Source of the DNA: an uncultured Flavobacteriales bacterium | GTDB taxonomy: Bacteria > Bacteroidota > Bacteroidia > Flavobacteriales_D > Crocinitomicaceae | Direction of reading: 5' to 3' | NCBI GenBank assembly: GCA_903935095.1 | Contig: CAIZQH010000022.1 | Location: 1 to 64,000 of the forward strand | Length of the DNA stretch: 64,000 nucleotides | Part shown: piece by piece, positions 43,961-52,847 of the stretch | Numbering within the stretch: the first letter of the stretch is position 1 | How the letters are laid out: the number at the start of each line of letters is the position of its first letter | The notes under the pieces: generated by a model | The model's database searches: none | Seen by the model: only the letters and a program-made list of their open reading frames with translations | What the model was told of the DNA's origin: nothing | Position numbers and translations under genes: made by a program

Positions 43961-44780
43961 TATTTTTGGCCTAAAACCAGGAGCGAGTGAGGAAGAAATC
44001 CGCAAGCGTTATCGGAAATTAGTGAAGAAATACCATCCCGATGTGAACAAGGATGCGGATGCGGAAAAAACATTCGTTGAAATTCAAGAAGCGTATGAAA
44101 TTTTAATGGCTGGAACAAGCGAAGAGATTGAATACACCGATCAAGCCGCTCAACAATTTCAAACGCGGTATGCCGAATATCAAGCTCATGCGCGACAACA
44201 ATTTCAAGCTCGAAAGAAAAAAGAAGAAGAAGACTTAGCAAAATTGTATGTTCGAATACAAACAGGTCCCGTATTTTTAGTGCACCGCATCATAGCTTAT
44301 GCCGGAATAGCTATTGTCATCGTTTTATGCCTGGACCTCCTATTGCCAAAACACCAAGTTCCCGGAGTCATCACCTCCTACTCAACAGATGTCTATCAAA
44401 GCATGAACGGGAATTTAGTAAGTTTAGCGGTAACGAAGAATGGCGATCGCTTTTTTTTAAATGCCTTTTCCAATCGTTTCTTCGACATCAATCCGTTTAT
44501 CAACATAGAAAAAACGGCAATCTTACATCAATCCACCGTAGTCTATGCGCAAAGCCAAGAATTTTTGCAAAAAATACCCATTCATTTTAGTTTTTACTGG
44601 GCACAATTTGTATTATTTCCCTTCTTACTCGTTCCTTGTATTTTTATTATTTACAAAAAAAAGGATGCGTTTTTCATCATGGGGTCTTATTTTTCTCGTT
44701 ATGTGAGTGGGATCCTGATGCTTTATTTTTTAGCGACGGAAGAACGCTGGTATCATTTATTCACCCTTGGATTTTATTGA
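43941..44780 (+). CDS. Membrane-anchored J-domain protein
   Basis: A 279-residue protein with an N-terminal J domain (residues about 3-65: [20 protein letters not shown], then [16 protein letters not shown] with His32-Pro-Asp34). An Ala/Gln-rich helical stretch follows, then about three transmembrane segments (about 113-135, 215-240 and 248-268). It has no zinc-finger or peptide-binding domain of canonical DnaJ, so it would recruit DnaK to the membrane (inference). I chose the ATG at 43941; the frame extends upstream inside menE, but the J domain starts here. It overlaps menE by 20 bp and ends 1 bp before the nth ATG. Confidence 0.82.
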   Translation: MRGSAYNIFGLKPGASEEEIRKRYRKLVKKYHPDVNKDADAEKTFVEIQEAYEILMAGTSEEIEYTDQAAQQFQTRYAEYQAHARQQFQARKKKEEEDLAKLYVRIQTGPVFLVHRIIAYAGIAIVIVLCLDLLLPKHQVPGVITSYSTDVYQSMNGNLVSLAVTKNGDRFFLNAFSNRFFDINPFINIEKTAILHQSTVVYAQSQEFLQKIPIHFSFYWAQFVLFPFLLVPCIFIIYKKKDAFFIMGSYFSRYVSGILMLYFLATEERWYHLFTLGFY

Positions 44781-44781
44781 A

Positions 44782-45426
44782 ATGACGAAAAAAGAAAAAG
44801 CACATTATGTGATGTCCGAATTAAGTAAAATATATCCGGAAACACCTATACCATTAGATCACGGCGATGCATACACCTTATTAATTGCTGTTTTGCTTTC
44901 CGCACAATGCACCGATGAGCGCGTGAATAAAATCACCCCATTACTTTTTGCCAAAGCTTCGAATCCAACCGATATGATTACCCTAAGTATGGAAGAAATT
45001 CAGGCAATCATTCGTCCGTGTGGACTATCACCCAAAAAAGCATATGCCATTTGGACCTTGTCCCACATGATTTTAAACGAACATAAGGGTCAAGTACCCA
45101 ATTCTTTTGAAGCGTTGGAAGCCATGCCAGGTGTCGGACATAAAACCGCATCTGTTGTGATGTCGCAGGCATTTGGACATCCTGCTTTTCCAGTAGATAC
45201 GCACATTCACCGTTTACTGACGCGATGGGGTTTGACATCAGGGAAAAACGTCGTTCAAACAGAAAAGGATGCAAAGGCAATTTTTCCTAAAGAATCTTGG
45301 AACAAACTCCACCTACAAATCATCTTTTACGGTCGATCTCATTCACCTGCAAGAAGTCCAAAAAAAGAAATCGACTACATCACATGCCATATTGGAACGA
45401 AAAAGGCTTTGTTGGAGCTGAAGTGA
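44782..45426 (+). CDS. nth: Endonuclease III (DNA glycosylase/AP lyase), cluster-less
   Basis: A 214-residue base-excision repair enzyme removing oxidised pyrimidines. The helix-hairpin-helix MPGVGHKTASVV carries the catalytic Lys121, and the catalytic Asp139 is in FPVDTHIHRL. The C-terminal iron-sulfur loop is not intact: where E. coli Nth has four Cys, this one reads FYGRSHSPARSPKKEIDYITC with only Cys202. I recall the same loss in other Flavobacteriia. I chose the ATG at 44782 (MTKKEKAHYV), one base after the J-protein stop; a TTG start further upstream would overlap that gene. Confidence 0.92.
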   Translation: MTKKEKAHYVMSELSKIYPETPIPLDHGDAYTLLIAVLLSAQCTDERVNKITPLLFAKASNPTDMITLSMEEIQAIIRPCGLSPKKAYAIWTLSHMILNEHKGQVPNSFEALEAMPGVGHKTASVVMSQAFGHPAFPVDTHIHRLLTRWGLTSGKNVVQTEKDAKAIFPKESWNKLHLQIIFYGRSHSPARSPKKEIDYITCHIGTKKALLELK

Positions 45427-45509
45427 TATTAACAATTGTTCATAAGTACCTTTCACATCTTTTTCATAAGAAATTGAATCTGACAATAGAAGGATGATTT
45501 TCGATTCCG

Positions 45510-45517
45510 TATATTTG
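45510..45517 (+). promoter_or_regulatory. Putative -7 element of dnaB (TATATTTG)
   Basis: TATATTTG ends 4 bp before the dnaB ATG, the same layout as at dnaX, which predicts a leaderless message. The upstream TTG is not at the usual distance. Confidence 0.45.
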
Positions 45518-45521
45518 TTTC

Positions 45522-47078
45522 ATGGAGAACCCAGATAACATTCGCAAACCAATTACGCGCTTAAAAACACAAGGCCAACTGATCAACGAACTTGGAAGAA
45601 TACCTCCTCAAGCAGTTGATATTGAACAAGTTGTGCTCGGAGCGATGATGTTGGAAAAGAATGCGGTGAATGACACCATTGATATCTTGAATCAGAATAG
45701 TTTTTATGATCCCAAGCATCAATTTATTTACAAGGCTATCCATGAATTATTTGCAACGACAAATCCAATTGATCTAGTCACGGTTACTTCTCGTCTTCAG
45801 AAAAATGGAGAATTGGAAGCGGCTGGTGGTGCAGCTTATATTGCGGGATTAACCAATCGGGTTGCTTCCTCCGCGCACATTCAACATCACGCACGCATCA
45901 TATCAGAGAAATTCATCAAACGCGAATTAATTCGTGTCAGCAGTGAAATCATCCGCGATGCCTACGATGAAACACGTGATGTTTTCGATTTATTGAACGC
46001 TGCAGAATCAGATTTATTTCTCATTGCCGAGAACAATATGAGCAAACAAGTAAGCTCCATGCAAACGGTAGTTCGAGAAGCCATTCAAGAAATTGAAAAA
46101 GCATCGCAAAATTCAGATGGTGTCTCTGGAGTTCCTACTGGATTCCATGGCTTAGATAAAATTACTTCCGGATGGCAGCGTTCGGACATGATTGTATTGG
46201 CAGCACGTCCAGGCATGGGAAAAACGGCATTTGTCCTTTCCATGGCCAGAAATTCAGCAGTTGATTACAACATGGGGGTTGCCATTTTTTCCTTGGAGAT
46301 GTCCTCGGTTCAATTAGTAAAACGTTTAATTGCCAGCGAATCGCGACTTTCTGCCGAGAAATTACGTAAAGGAGATTTGAAGGAACACGAATTCCAACAA
46401 TTGCACTCGCGCATCACCAAATTGGCAACAGCGCCTATTTTTATCGATGACACGCCTGGTATCAGTATTTTCGATTTTCGCGCAAAATGTCGTCGTTTAA
46501 AGGCACAGCACAATATCGAAATGATCATCATCGATTACCTTCAATTGATGTCCGCAAAAGATGGAAAAGGCGGGGGCAACAGGGAGCAAGAAATATCCAC
46601 TATTTCTAGATCCATAAAGGAAATCGCGAAAGAATTGAATGTTCCAATTATTGCTTTATCACAGTTGAGTCGATCCGTAGAAACACGTGGAGGCGATAAA
46701 AAACCGATGTTATCCGACTTACGTGAATCAGGGGCAATTGAGCAAGATGCAGATATTGTATCGTTCATTTACCGTCCCGAATACTACAACATCACCCAAG
46801 ACGACGATGGGAATTCGTTACATGGTATTGGTGAAATCATCATTGCCAAACATAGAAATGGGGCTTTGGATTCTGTTCAATTACGTTTCGTTCCAGAATA
46901 CGCGCGTTTTGAAAACTTACATGAAGTTCCAGAATTGGATATCGCTGGGAGTAACAATAACGCCGGTTTAAACTCATTTAACCAGGACTCGAACACCTAT
47001 ACCATTAAGAGTAAAATGGATGAAGGTGCGGACTCAGACATATTTGACAACAGCGGTGCAGACGAAAATCCTTTCTAA
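45522..47078 (+). CDS. dnaB: Replicative DNA helicase DnaB
   Basis: A 518-residue hexameric helicase that unwinds the chromosome fork. The N-terminal domain (GRIPPQAVDIEQVVLGAMML) and the RecA-like C-domain are complete: Walker A ARPGMGKTAF near residue 230, IFSLEMSSVQLVKRLIASES, IIIDYLQLMS, ALSQLSRSVETRGGDKKP, DLRESGAIEQDADIV, and AKHRNG. The acidic Asn-rich tail (about 485-518) is usual in Bacteroidota. No intein is present. The gene for the GATase1-like secreted protein begins 3 bp after its stop. Confidence 0.96.
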   Translation: MENPDNIRKPITRLKTQGQLINELGRIPPQAVDIEQVVLGAMMLEKNAVNDTIDILNQNSFYDPKHQFIYKAIHELFATTNPIDLVTVTSRLQKNGELEAAGGAAYIAGLTNRVASSAHIQHHARIISEKFIKRELIRVSSEIIRDAYDETRDVFDLLNAAESDLFLIAENNMSKQVSSMQTVVREAIQEIEKASQNSDGVSGVPTGFHGLDKITSGWQRSDMIVLAARPGMGKTAFVLSMARNSAVDYNMGVAIFSLEMSSVQLVKRLIASESRLSAEKLRKGDLKEHEFQQLHSRITKLATAPIFIDDTPGISIFDFRAKCRRLKAQHNIEMIIIDYLQLMSAKDGKGGGNREQEISTISRSIKEIAKELNVPIIALSQLSRSVETRGGDKKPMLSDLRESGAIEQDADIVSFIYRPEYYNITQDDDGNSLHGIGEIIIAKHRNGALDSVQLRFVPEYARFENLHEVPELDIAGSNNNAGLNSFNQDSNTYTIKSKMDEGADSDIFDNSGADENPF

Positions 47079-47081
47079 GTC

Positions 47082-48344
47082 ATGCGTTTAATTATCCTCT
47101 CCTTTCTTTTGTTCATTTCCCTCCTTGGAAGAAGTACTCAGTTACTTATCCCTATGGATGAAGCGCAAACAGACCATTTAAAAGCGTACGGCATTGCCTT
47201 TTATTGTCTTGAACACAATGTAACCGTTGAATGGTTATTGAATTACCGTGGCGGGTCCTTTCTTGTTCCACATTTAAAATCATTGGAAGAAGAATTGATC
47301 ATTCGAAATGTGCGTTACCAGGTATTGGCAGAAGGACAAGTGAATCAAATTCGGACAGAAATTTCCAATCCTGAAGTGAACATGGAGATTGTTCAATTGG
47401 AAAAAGCGCCGAAAATCGCCGTGTATACACCGCCAAATAAACAACCTTGGGATGATGCCGTTACTTTGGTTTTAGAATATGCCGAGATTCCGTATGATAA
47501 AATTTATGATTCCGCCATCGTGATGGGACTTTTACCTAAATACGATTGGTTGCATTTACACCACGAAGATTTCACAGGACAATACGGTAAATTTTATGCG
47601 AATGCGCGTTACCAAGCATGGTATCAAGAACAGGTTGCTGTAGCAGAGAAAAATGCAAAAATGCTTGGATTCAATAAAGTTTCTGAACTGAAATTAGCTG
47701 TGGCTCAAAACTTAAAGAATTTTGTCATCGGGGGTGGATTCTTGTTCACGATGTGCAGCGGGACAGATAGTTTCGATATTGCATTGGCGGCTCAAGGAGT
47801 GGATCTATGTGCTGCCGTTTTTGATGGAGATCCAGCAGATTCGCGGGCTCAAGACAAACTTAACTTTAATCAAACATTTGCCTTTCAAGATTTTCACCTC
47901 ATTCAAGATCCAATGGTATATGAATACAGTGACATCGATGCAAGTGACCTGCGCATTAAAGGTCAGATTACTCAAAAAATGGATCAATTTACCTTGTTCG
48001 ATTTCTCTGCAAAGTGGGACGTTGTTCCAACGATGTTAACGCAATGTCATGTTGACGTCGTAAACGGATTCATGGGGCAAACAACGGATTTCAGAAAAGA
48101 ACTAATAAAATCGAATGTCTTAATCCTTGGCGAAAACAAAGTAGCGAATACCGCACGCTATATTCACGGTGAAATGGGTCAAGGAACATGGACTTTTTAC
48201 GGTGGACACGACCCAGAAGATTACCAGCATTACGTTGGGGATCCATACACCGATTTAAGTTTACACCCAAACTCACCAGGTTATCGCTTGATTTTAAACA
48301 ACATACTATTTCCCGCTGCGAAAAAGAAGAAAAGAAAAACATAG
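47082..48344 (+). CDS. Secreted Bacteroidota protein often labelled asparagine synthetase B; function unknown
   Basis: This 420-residue protein carries a signal peptide (MRLIILSFLLFISLLGRSTQ), then LLIPMDEAQTDHLKAYGIAF, KAPKIAVYTPPNKQPWDDAVTLVL, LHHEDFTGQYGKFYA, and FVIGGGFLFTMCSGTDSFDIALAA. From memory, orthologues are carried in databases as asparagine synthetase B, but neither the N-terminal glutaminase Cys2 nor the PP-loop (SGGxDS) of AsnB is present, and an exported AsnB makes no sense. The GGG-x-x-x-MCS pattern recalls the nucleophile elbow of class I glutamine amidotransferase-like folds. The C-terminus is strongly basic (KKKKRKT). It is probably co-transcribed with dnaB. Confidence 0.8.
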   Translation: MRLIILSFLLFISLLGRSTQLLIPMDEAQTDHLKAYGIAFYCLEHNVTVEWLLNYRGGSFLVPHLKSLEEELIIRNVRYQVLAEGQVNQIRTEISNPEVNMEIVQLEKAPKIAVYTPPNKQPWDDAVTLVLEYAEIPYDKIYDSAIVMGLLPKYDWLHLHHEDFTGQYGKFYANARYQAWYQEQVAVAEKNAKMLGFNKVSELKLAVAQNLKNFVIGGGFLFTMCSGTDSFDIALAAQGVDLCAAVFDGDPADSRAQDKLNFNQTFAFQDFHLIQDPMVYEYSDIDASDLRIKGQITQKMDQFTLFDFSAKWDVVPTMLTQCHVDVVNGFMGQTTDFRKELIKSNVLILGENKVANTARYIHGEMGQGTWTFYGGHDPEDYQHYVGDPYTDLSLHPNSPGYRLILNNILFPAAKKKKRKT

Positions 48345-48460
48345 TTTTCTCAGAAAATGGTGCTTGAATAAACAATTTTTAGTAAACTTGCAGTATATTC
48401 TTGCGAACCTTCGGTTCAAGCATCTCCAAAATCACACGTTATTTACATACACAATCATTA

Positions 48461-50098
48461 ATGGATCGTAAAACATTAGAGACAAAAAAAATCTCAGACC
48501 TTCGTGCTATGGCACAATCCCTCGGAATAGAAAATACTGAATCATTGAAAAAAACGGAACTCGTTGAGCAAATTGCGGGCAAAGAAGTAAGTGCGGCAGC
48601 ACCTAAAAATTCCGCTGAATCCATGGAGGTAAAGGAAGAAAAAACCGATCGACCTGCGCGAATCGATCGCAAACCAAGAATCCGTCAAATCGTAGAGGCT
48701 CCTATTGCTGAAGTATCTACAGAAAATCAAGCGATTGAAGCAGCTACAGAAGAGCCTATAACTGAGGCTAAAAAACCAGTTCACCGTCACGAACGTGCGG
48801 AACGCAATACTCCACAAGGAGAAACACCGAATAATCAACAAAATAGACGTGATAATAACCGTCAACAAAATACAAATCAGAACCCTAATCAAAATCAGAA
48901 CCCTAATCAACAACGACCACAGCATCAGCGAAATACCCCGGTTGAATCTACGGAAAAAGCAGATGAGTCTAACTACGATTTAGTTGGAATTGTCTCAGCA
49001 GAAGGTGTCTTGGAAGTGATTCAAGAAGGATTTGGATTCTTGCGTTCTTCTGACTACAATTATCTACCATCTCCAGATGATATTTATGTGTCTCAGAATC
49101 AAATCAAATTGTTTGGATTAAAAACAGGAGATACCGTTAAAGGAAGCATACGTCCACCAAAAGAAGGAGAGAAATTCTTCCCATTGGTGAAAGTTGAATC
49201 CATTAACGGACGTCACCCATCTTATATTCGCGACAGAGTACCTTTCCAATATTTAACGCCATTATTCCCTTCAGAGAAATTTAAATTAACTGGGCATGCG
49301 CAAGAGACTTTGTCGACGCGTGTCATGGATCTTTTTGCGCCAATTGGTAAAGGACAACGCGGAATGATTGTTGCGCAGCCTAAAACCGGTAAAACGATGT
49401 TATTAAAGGATGTAGCAAATGCAATTGCAGCCAATCATCCAGAAACCTATTTAATTGTTCTATTAATCGATGAGCGTCCTGAGGAGGTAACGGACATGGC
49501 GAGAAGTGTCAAAGCCGAAGTAATTGCCTCTACTTTCGATGAGCCAGCGGAACGACACGTAAAAGTGGCGAATATGGTGCTTGAAAAAGCAAAGCGATTG
49601 GTGGAATGTGGACACGATGTATGTATTCTTTTGGACTCCATTACACGTTTGGCCAGAGCATACAATACGGTTTCTCCAGCATCAGGAAAAGTGCTTTCTG
49701 GTGGTGTGGACGCAAATGCGCTACACAAACCAAAACGCTTCTTCGGTTCAGCACGTAAAATTGAAAACGGTGGGTCTTTATCCATCCTCGCAACTGCCTT
49801 GACTGAAACAGGTTCCAAAATGGACGAAGTCATTTTCGAGGAGTTCAAAGGAACTGGAAACATGGAGTTACAGTTAGATCGTAAAATCTCCAATCGACGC
49901 ATCTATCCAGCGATTGACATCACTGCCTCTGGTACACGTCGCGAGGACTTACTCGTTAAAAAAGATGTGTTGCAACGGATTTGGTTAATTCGCAAGTTCA
50001 TTGCTGATATGAATCCAGTGGAGGCTATGGAATTCTTGAAATCTCACATGGAAAATACGATGTCAAACGAAGAGTTTTTGATCTCAATGAATAGCTAA
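48461..50098 (+). CDS. rho: Transcription termination factor Rho with disordered Asn/Gln-rich insert
   Basis: A 545-residue hexameric RNA helicase that ends transcription. A Rho N-terminal helical domain (residues 1-42, [20 protein letters not shown]) is followed by an about 140-residue low-complexity insert rich in Asn, Gln, Arg and Glu, then by the RNA-binding cold-shock-like domain ([15 protein letters not shown]) and the ATPase domain ([40 protein letters not shown]). E. coli Rho has 419 residues, so the excess is the insert. I chose the ATG at 48461; an upstream extension to 48401 lacks family support. The stop overlaps the next ATG (TAATG). Confidence 0.95.
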   Translation: MDRKTLETKKISDLRAMAQSLGIENTESLKKTELVEQIAGKEVSAAAPKNSAESMEVKEEKTDRPARIDRKPRIRQIVEAPIAEVSTENQAIEAATEEPITEAKKPVHRHERAERNTPQGETPNNQQNRRDNNRQQNTNQNPNQNQNPNQQRPQHQRNTPVESTEKADESNYDLVGIVSAEGVLEVIQEGFGFLRSSDYNYLPSPDDIYVSQNQIKLFGLKTGDTVKGSIRPPKEGEKFFPLVKVESINGRHPSYIRDRVPFQYLTPLFPSEKFKLTGHAQETLSTRVMDLFAPIGKGQRGMIVAQPKTGKTMLLKDVANAIAANHPETYLIVLLIDERPEEVTDMARSVKAEVIASTFDEPAERHVKVANMVLEKAKRLVECGHDVCILLDSITRLARAYNTVSPASGKVLSGGVDANALHKPKRFFGSARKIENGGSLSILATALTETGSKMDEVIFEEFKGTGNMELQLDRKISNRRIYPAIDITASGTRREDLLVKKDVLQRIWLIRKFIADMNPVEAMEFLKSHMENTMSNEEFLISMNS

Positions 50099-50637
50099 TG
50101 AACAAAGCAATAAAATACGGACTCATTGCGAGTCTCATTTGGATTTGTGTGAAAATGGGTGCTTTGGCCTTCAGTGTTTCTTTGTACGACATTAAATACT
50201 TTGGACTTCTGAATATGTTCCTTCTCACGTTTGTGATTACCTGGAGCATTTACAAGCAAAAGCGAACGGAAAGTGAAAGTAATTTGTTGGTGGACATTAA
50301 AAATGGAATGCTCGCAGGTGTTCCATACACAGTAATAGTGAGTGTGTTCTTGTTCTTCTATTACGGACAAATTTTTCCGGAATTCCGAGAAAAAAAAATG
50401 TCAGAAGTTTACGTACGCATTGACACAAAGAAAGAGCTTGATGCCATTCGCAAAAATCAACCGGAATTAGAAAATAAAAGTGATCAAGAAATTAGAAAAC
50501 TTGCGATTAACGATTGGAAAAATAAATTGGACCCCCAATTTACCATGATGATCTCTCTACTTGCATTACTTTTCTATACGACCATGAATTCCTTATTGGT
50601 TTCACTCGTTTTTAGAAGAATCGTTTTTCGTAATTAG
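50098..50637 (+). CDS. DUF4199-type membrane protein
   Basis: A 179-residue protein with four hydrophobic segments (about residues 8-27, 35-52, 77-97 and 146-172). The pattern, with the soluble stretch after the third helix (REKKMSEVYVRIDTKKELD), fits the DUF4199 family of Bacteroidota as I remember it. Function unknown. Its ATG overlaps the rho stop codon, so translation is coupled. Its end overlaps the convergent beta-lactamase gene by 4 bp. Confidence 0.78.
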   Translation: MNKAIKYGLIASLIWICVKMGALAFSVSLYDIKYFGLLNMFLLTFVITWSIYKQKRTESESNLLVDIKNGMLAGVPYTVIVSVFLFFYYGQIFPEFREKKMSEVYVRIDTKKELDAIRKNQPELENKSDQEIRKLAINDWKNKLDPQFTMMISLLALLFYTTMNSLLVSLVFRRIVFRN

Positions 50638-51419
50638 CGATAAATGAGTTGCTCAAAAGCAGCATTCGTTAGTGAAATACGTTTCGTTCCAAAATCAAAT
50701 TTGCCATACGCCTCTTCCGGAGAAGTCATCACTGTTGCGAATAAATAGCGATCCGAATAATGTTTTGCGAATCCTACAAACCAACCGATGTCTTGTCCGT
50801 CTTGGACTCCCCAGCCAGTTTTTCCATAAATCTTAAGAGAACCTTCGCGACGCTCTTGAAAAATACCCATCAACGTTTCATAGGATTCTGAACGCAGTCC
50901 CAATTGACGCTTTTCGATTTTATTCAAAAATTCGATTTGTTCCATAGCACTAATTCGTAAGTCTCCGGTCAACCAAAACGTCGTCAACTCAGGTGTAGAA
51001 AATGTATTTCCAAAGTGAAATCGTTTCAAATATGCGTGCATGTTCTTATCCCCTATTCGTTTAGCGAGTTCTTGGTAATATGGAACAATGGAGTTCTGAA
51101 AAGCAAATTTCAATGTTGGATCATCTAAAGCTCCCAAATTCAATTTCGTCGTTGAATCTTTTAAAATGTTGCATTCCAATCCAATAAGTGTATTCGGAAT
51201 TTTAAACGTCGAAGCTGGAGAAAATGGAACATGCGCCAAGGAATCATTGTAGTAAAAATACTGCTTGGTTTTCAAATCGTAAATGACCACCGAAAAGGAA
51301 TAAAAATTACTTTCTTCCTTTTTCAAGTCTAAAGAAACCGCTTTTTCAACTTGGAATTTTGGCAAGCCACAACTTGCCAATGCAAGCCATAAAACTAGAA
51401 TACTTACAATGTGGCGCAT
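50634..51419 (-). CDS. Class D (OXA-type) beta-lactamase, lipoprotein
   Basis: A 261-residue protein with a lipobox (LALASC17), so it is probably membrane-anchored in the periplasm. All class D landmarks are in place: Ser70-Thr-Phe-Lys73 with PASTFKIPNTLIGLE, Ser110-Ile-Val112, Phe136-Gly-Asn138 (the YGN site), FWLTGDLRISA, Lys200-Thr-Gly202 and Trp213-Phe-Val-Gly216. These are the residues for acylation and for the carbamylated lysine. It overlaps the end of mpl by 16 bp, so the two form one operon. A BlaR-type sensor is less likely because no N-terminal membrane domain is present. Whether it gives clinically relevant resistance is unknown. Confidence 0.9.
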   Translation of the reverse strand: MRHIVSILVLWLALASCGLPKFQVEKAVSLDLKKEESNFYSFSVVIYDLKTKQYFYYNDSLAHVPFSPASTFKIPNTLIGLECNILKDSTTKLNLGALDDPTLKFAFQNSIVPYYQELAKRIGDKNMHAYLKRFHFGNTFSTPELTTFWLTGDLRISAMEQIEFLNKIEKRQLGLRSESYETLMGIFQERREGSLKIYGKTGWGVQDGQDIGWFVGFAKHYSDRYLFATVMTSPEEAYGKFDFGTKRISLTNAAFEQLIYR

Positions 51420-52765
51420 AATTCTTCTCCTAATTGATCGTAATCGATGCCATCAAAGTTTCCTGAAGACATCATTAGAAGCACAGCATTGTTCCAACTC
51501 TGTGAACGGATAAACGCTAAAACATCTGCCGTTTTATCCTTTACACTAACCGAGCCACCAAATCCATCGGACACCTGTTGAATGGAAATCGGTTCTAATT
51601 TCTTGTGATGAACAACCTCAGGATTGAAATACACCAAGGCTTCATCCGCCGTATTCATCGCTCCATCGTAATGGGGTAAGAATTCCCTTTTCAAAGAAGA
51701 AAAGGTATGCAATTCCATACAAGCTACTACTTTTCGATTCGGATATTGGTGTTTCACCGCGGCCGTTGTTGCTTTTAATTTAGATGGAGAATGGGCAAAG
51801 TCCTTAAACATGACGAAATCAGGACGCTCAATTACTTTTTGCAAGCGTTTCCCAGCACCCGTAAAATCAGACATCGATTTTAGGAAGTCGGTATATTGAA
51901 TCCCAATGGACTTTGCTAAATTCATCGCGCCCATTAAATTTTGAAGGTTATGTGGACCAAAAACCAATAATGGAAAGGATTCTCCTTCGAAATGCAAAAG
52001 GGTTCCTGTTTCTGTTGGGTCGAATGTTGGTGTTTGATATGCGATGGAAGTGATTCCTTCACGCGCTTGTTCGCCAAGCTTGCGGACTTCTGGGTCCTCC
52101 GAGTTGTAAATCAACGTTCCGTTCGGCTCGATTAAATCACAAAAGATTTCGAATTGATTGGTGTAATTTTCGAAAGTTGGAAACACGTTGATATGGTCCC
52201 ACGCAATGCCGCTAATGAGCGCAACGTTTGGATGATACAAATGAAATTTTGGACGTCGATCAATGGGTGAGCTCAAGTATTCATCCCCTTCCAAGATCAT
52301 GAATTTTGCGTCGTTAGTCAATTTCACCATGCAATCGTATCCTTCTAATTGTGCCCCAACCATGTAGTCGACATTCATATCTAGTTTATTGATGGCATGT
52401 AACAACATGGAAGTAATCGTCGTTTTCCCATGACTCCCACCGATAACGATGCGCATTTTATCTTTGCTTTGCTCATACAAGTACTCTGGATAGGAGAAAA
52501 TGGGGATTTGAAGCTCCTTTGCTTTCAACAATTCAGGATTGTCCTCTCGTGCATGCATTCCAAGGATAACCGCATCTAATTCAGCGTGAATATTCGCAAC
52601 ATCCCAGCCGATTTTTGCTGGTAAAATTCCTTCATTATCCAAACGCGTTCTGGAAGGCTCAAAAATTTCATCATCAGAACCACTTACATGAATTCCTTTA
52701 CGATTGAGGGCGATGGCTAAATTGTGCATGGCACTTCCACCAATAGCGATAAAATGTACGTTCAT
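51404..52765 (-). CDS. mpl: UDP-MurNAc:L-Ala-gamma-D-Glu-meso-DAP ligase (murein peptide ligase)
   Basis: A 453-residue Mur ligase that re-attaches recycled murein tripeptide to UDP-MurNAc. MurC/Mpl-type motifs: HFIAIGGSAMHNLAIAL at the N-terminus, GGSHGKTT (109-116), LEGDEYLSSPIDRRPKF, ISGIAWDHINVFPTFENY, and DFAHSPSKLKATTAAVK. The GSAMHNLA variant of the first loop and the DEY motif speak for Mpl rather than MurC. Its 3' end overlaps the beta-lactamase gene. With murQ elsewhere in the window it suggests active peptidoglycan recycling. Confidence 0.92.
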   Translation of the reverse strand: MNVHFIAIGGSAMHNLAIALNRKGIHVSGSDDEIFEPSRTRLDNEGILPAKIGWDVANIHAELDAVILGMHAREDNPELLKAKELQIPIFSYPEYLYEQSKDKMRIVIGGSHGKTTITSMLLHAINKLDMNVDYMVGAQLEGYDCMVKLTNDAKFMILEGDEYLSSPIDRRPKFHLYHPNVALISGIAWDHINVFPTFENYTNQFEIFCDLIEPNGTLIYNSEDPEVRKLGEQAREGITSIAYQTPTFDPTETGTLLHFEGESFPLLVFGPHNLQNLMGAMNLAKSIGIQYTDFLKSMSDFTGAGKRLQKVIERPDFVMFKDFAHSPSKLKATTAAVKHQYPNRKVVACMELHTFSSLKREFLPHYDGAMNTADEALVYFNPEVVHHKKLEPISIQQVSDGFGGSVSVKDKTADVLAFIRSQSWNNAVLLMMSSGNFDGIDYDQLGEELCATL

Positions 52766-52847
52766 TACTTGACTTTTAACGAAAGTACAAGAAAGGAGAA
52801 TTATTTTAGTTGAAGGATAGAATAGTTACTGACAACGGAATATGAAT

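Noticed and set aside
49447-49902. 151-residue frame antisense to rho
   Set aside because: It lies opposite the highly conserved Rho ATPase domain; it is a codon-bias shadow.
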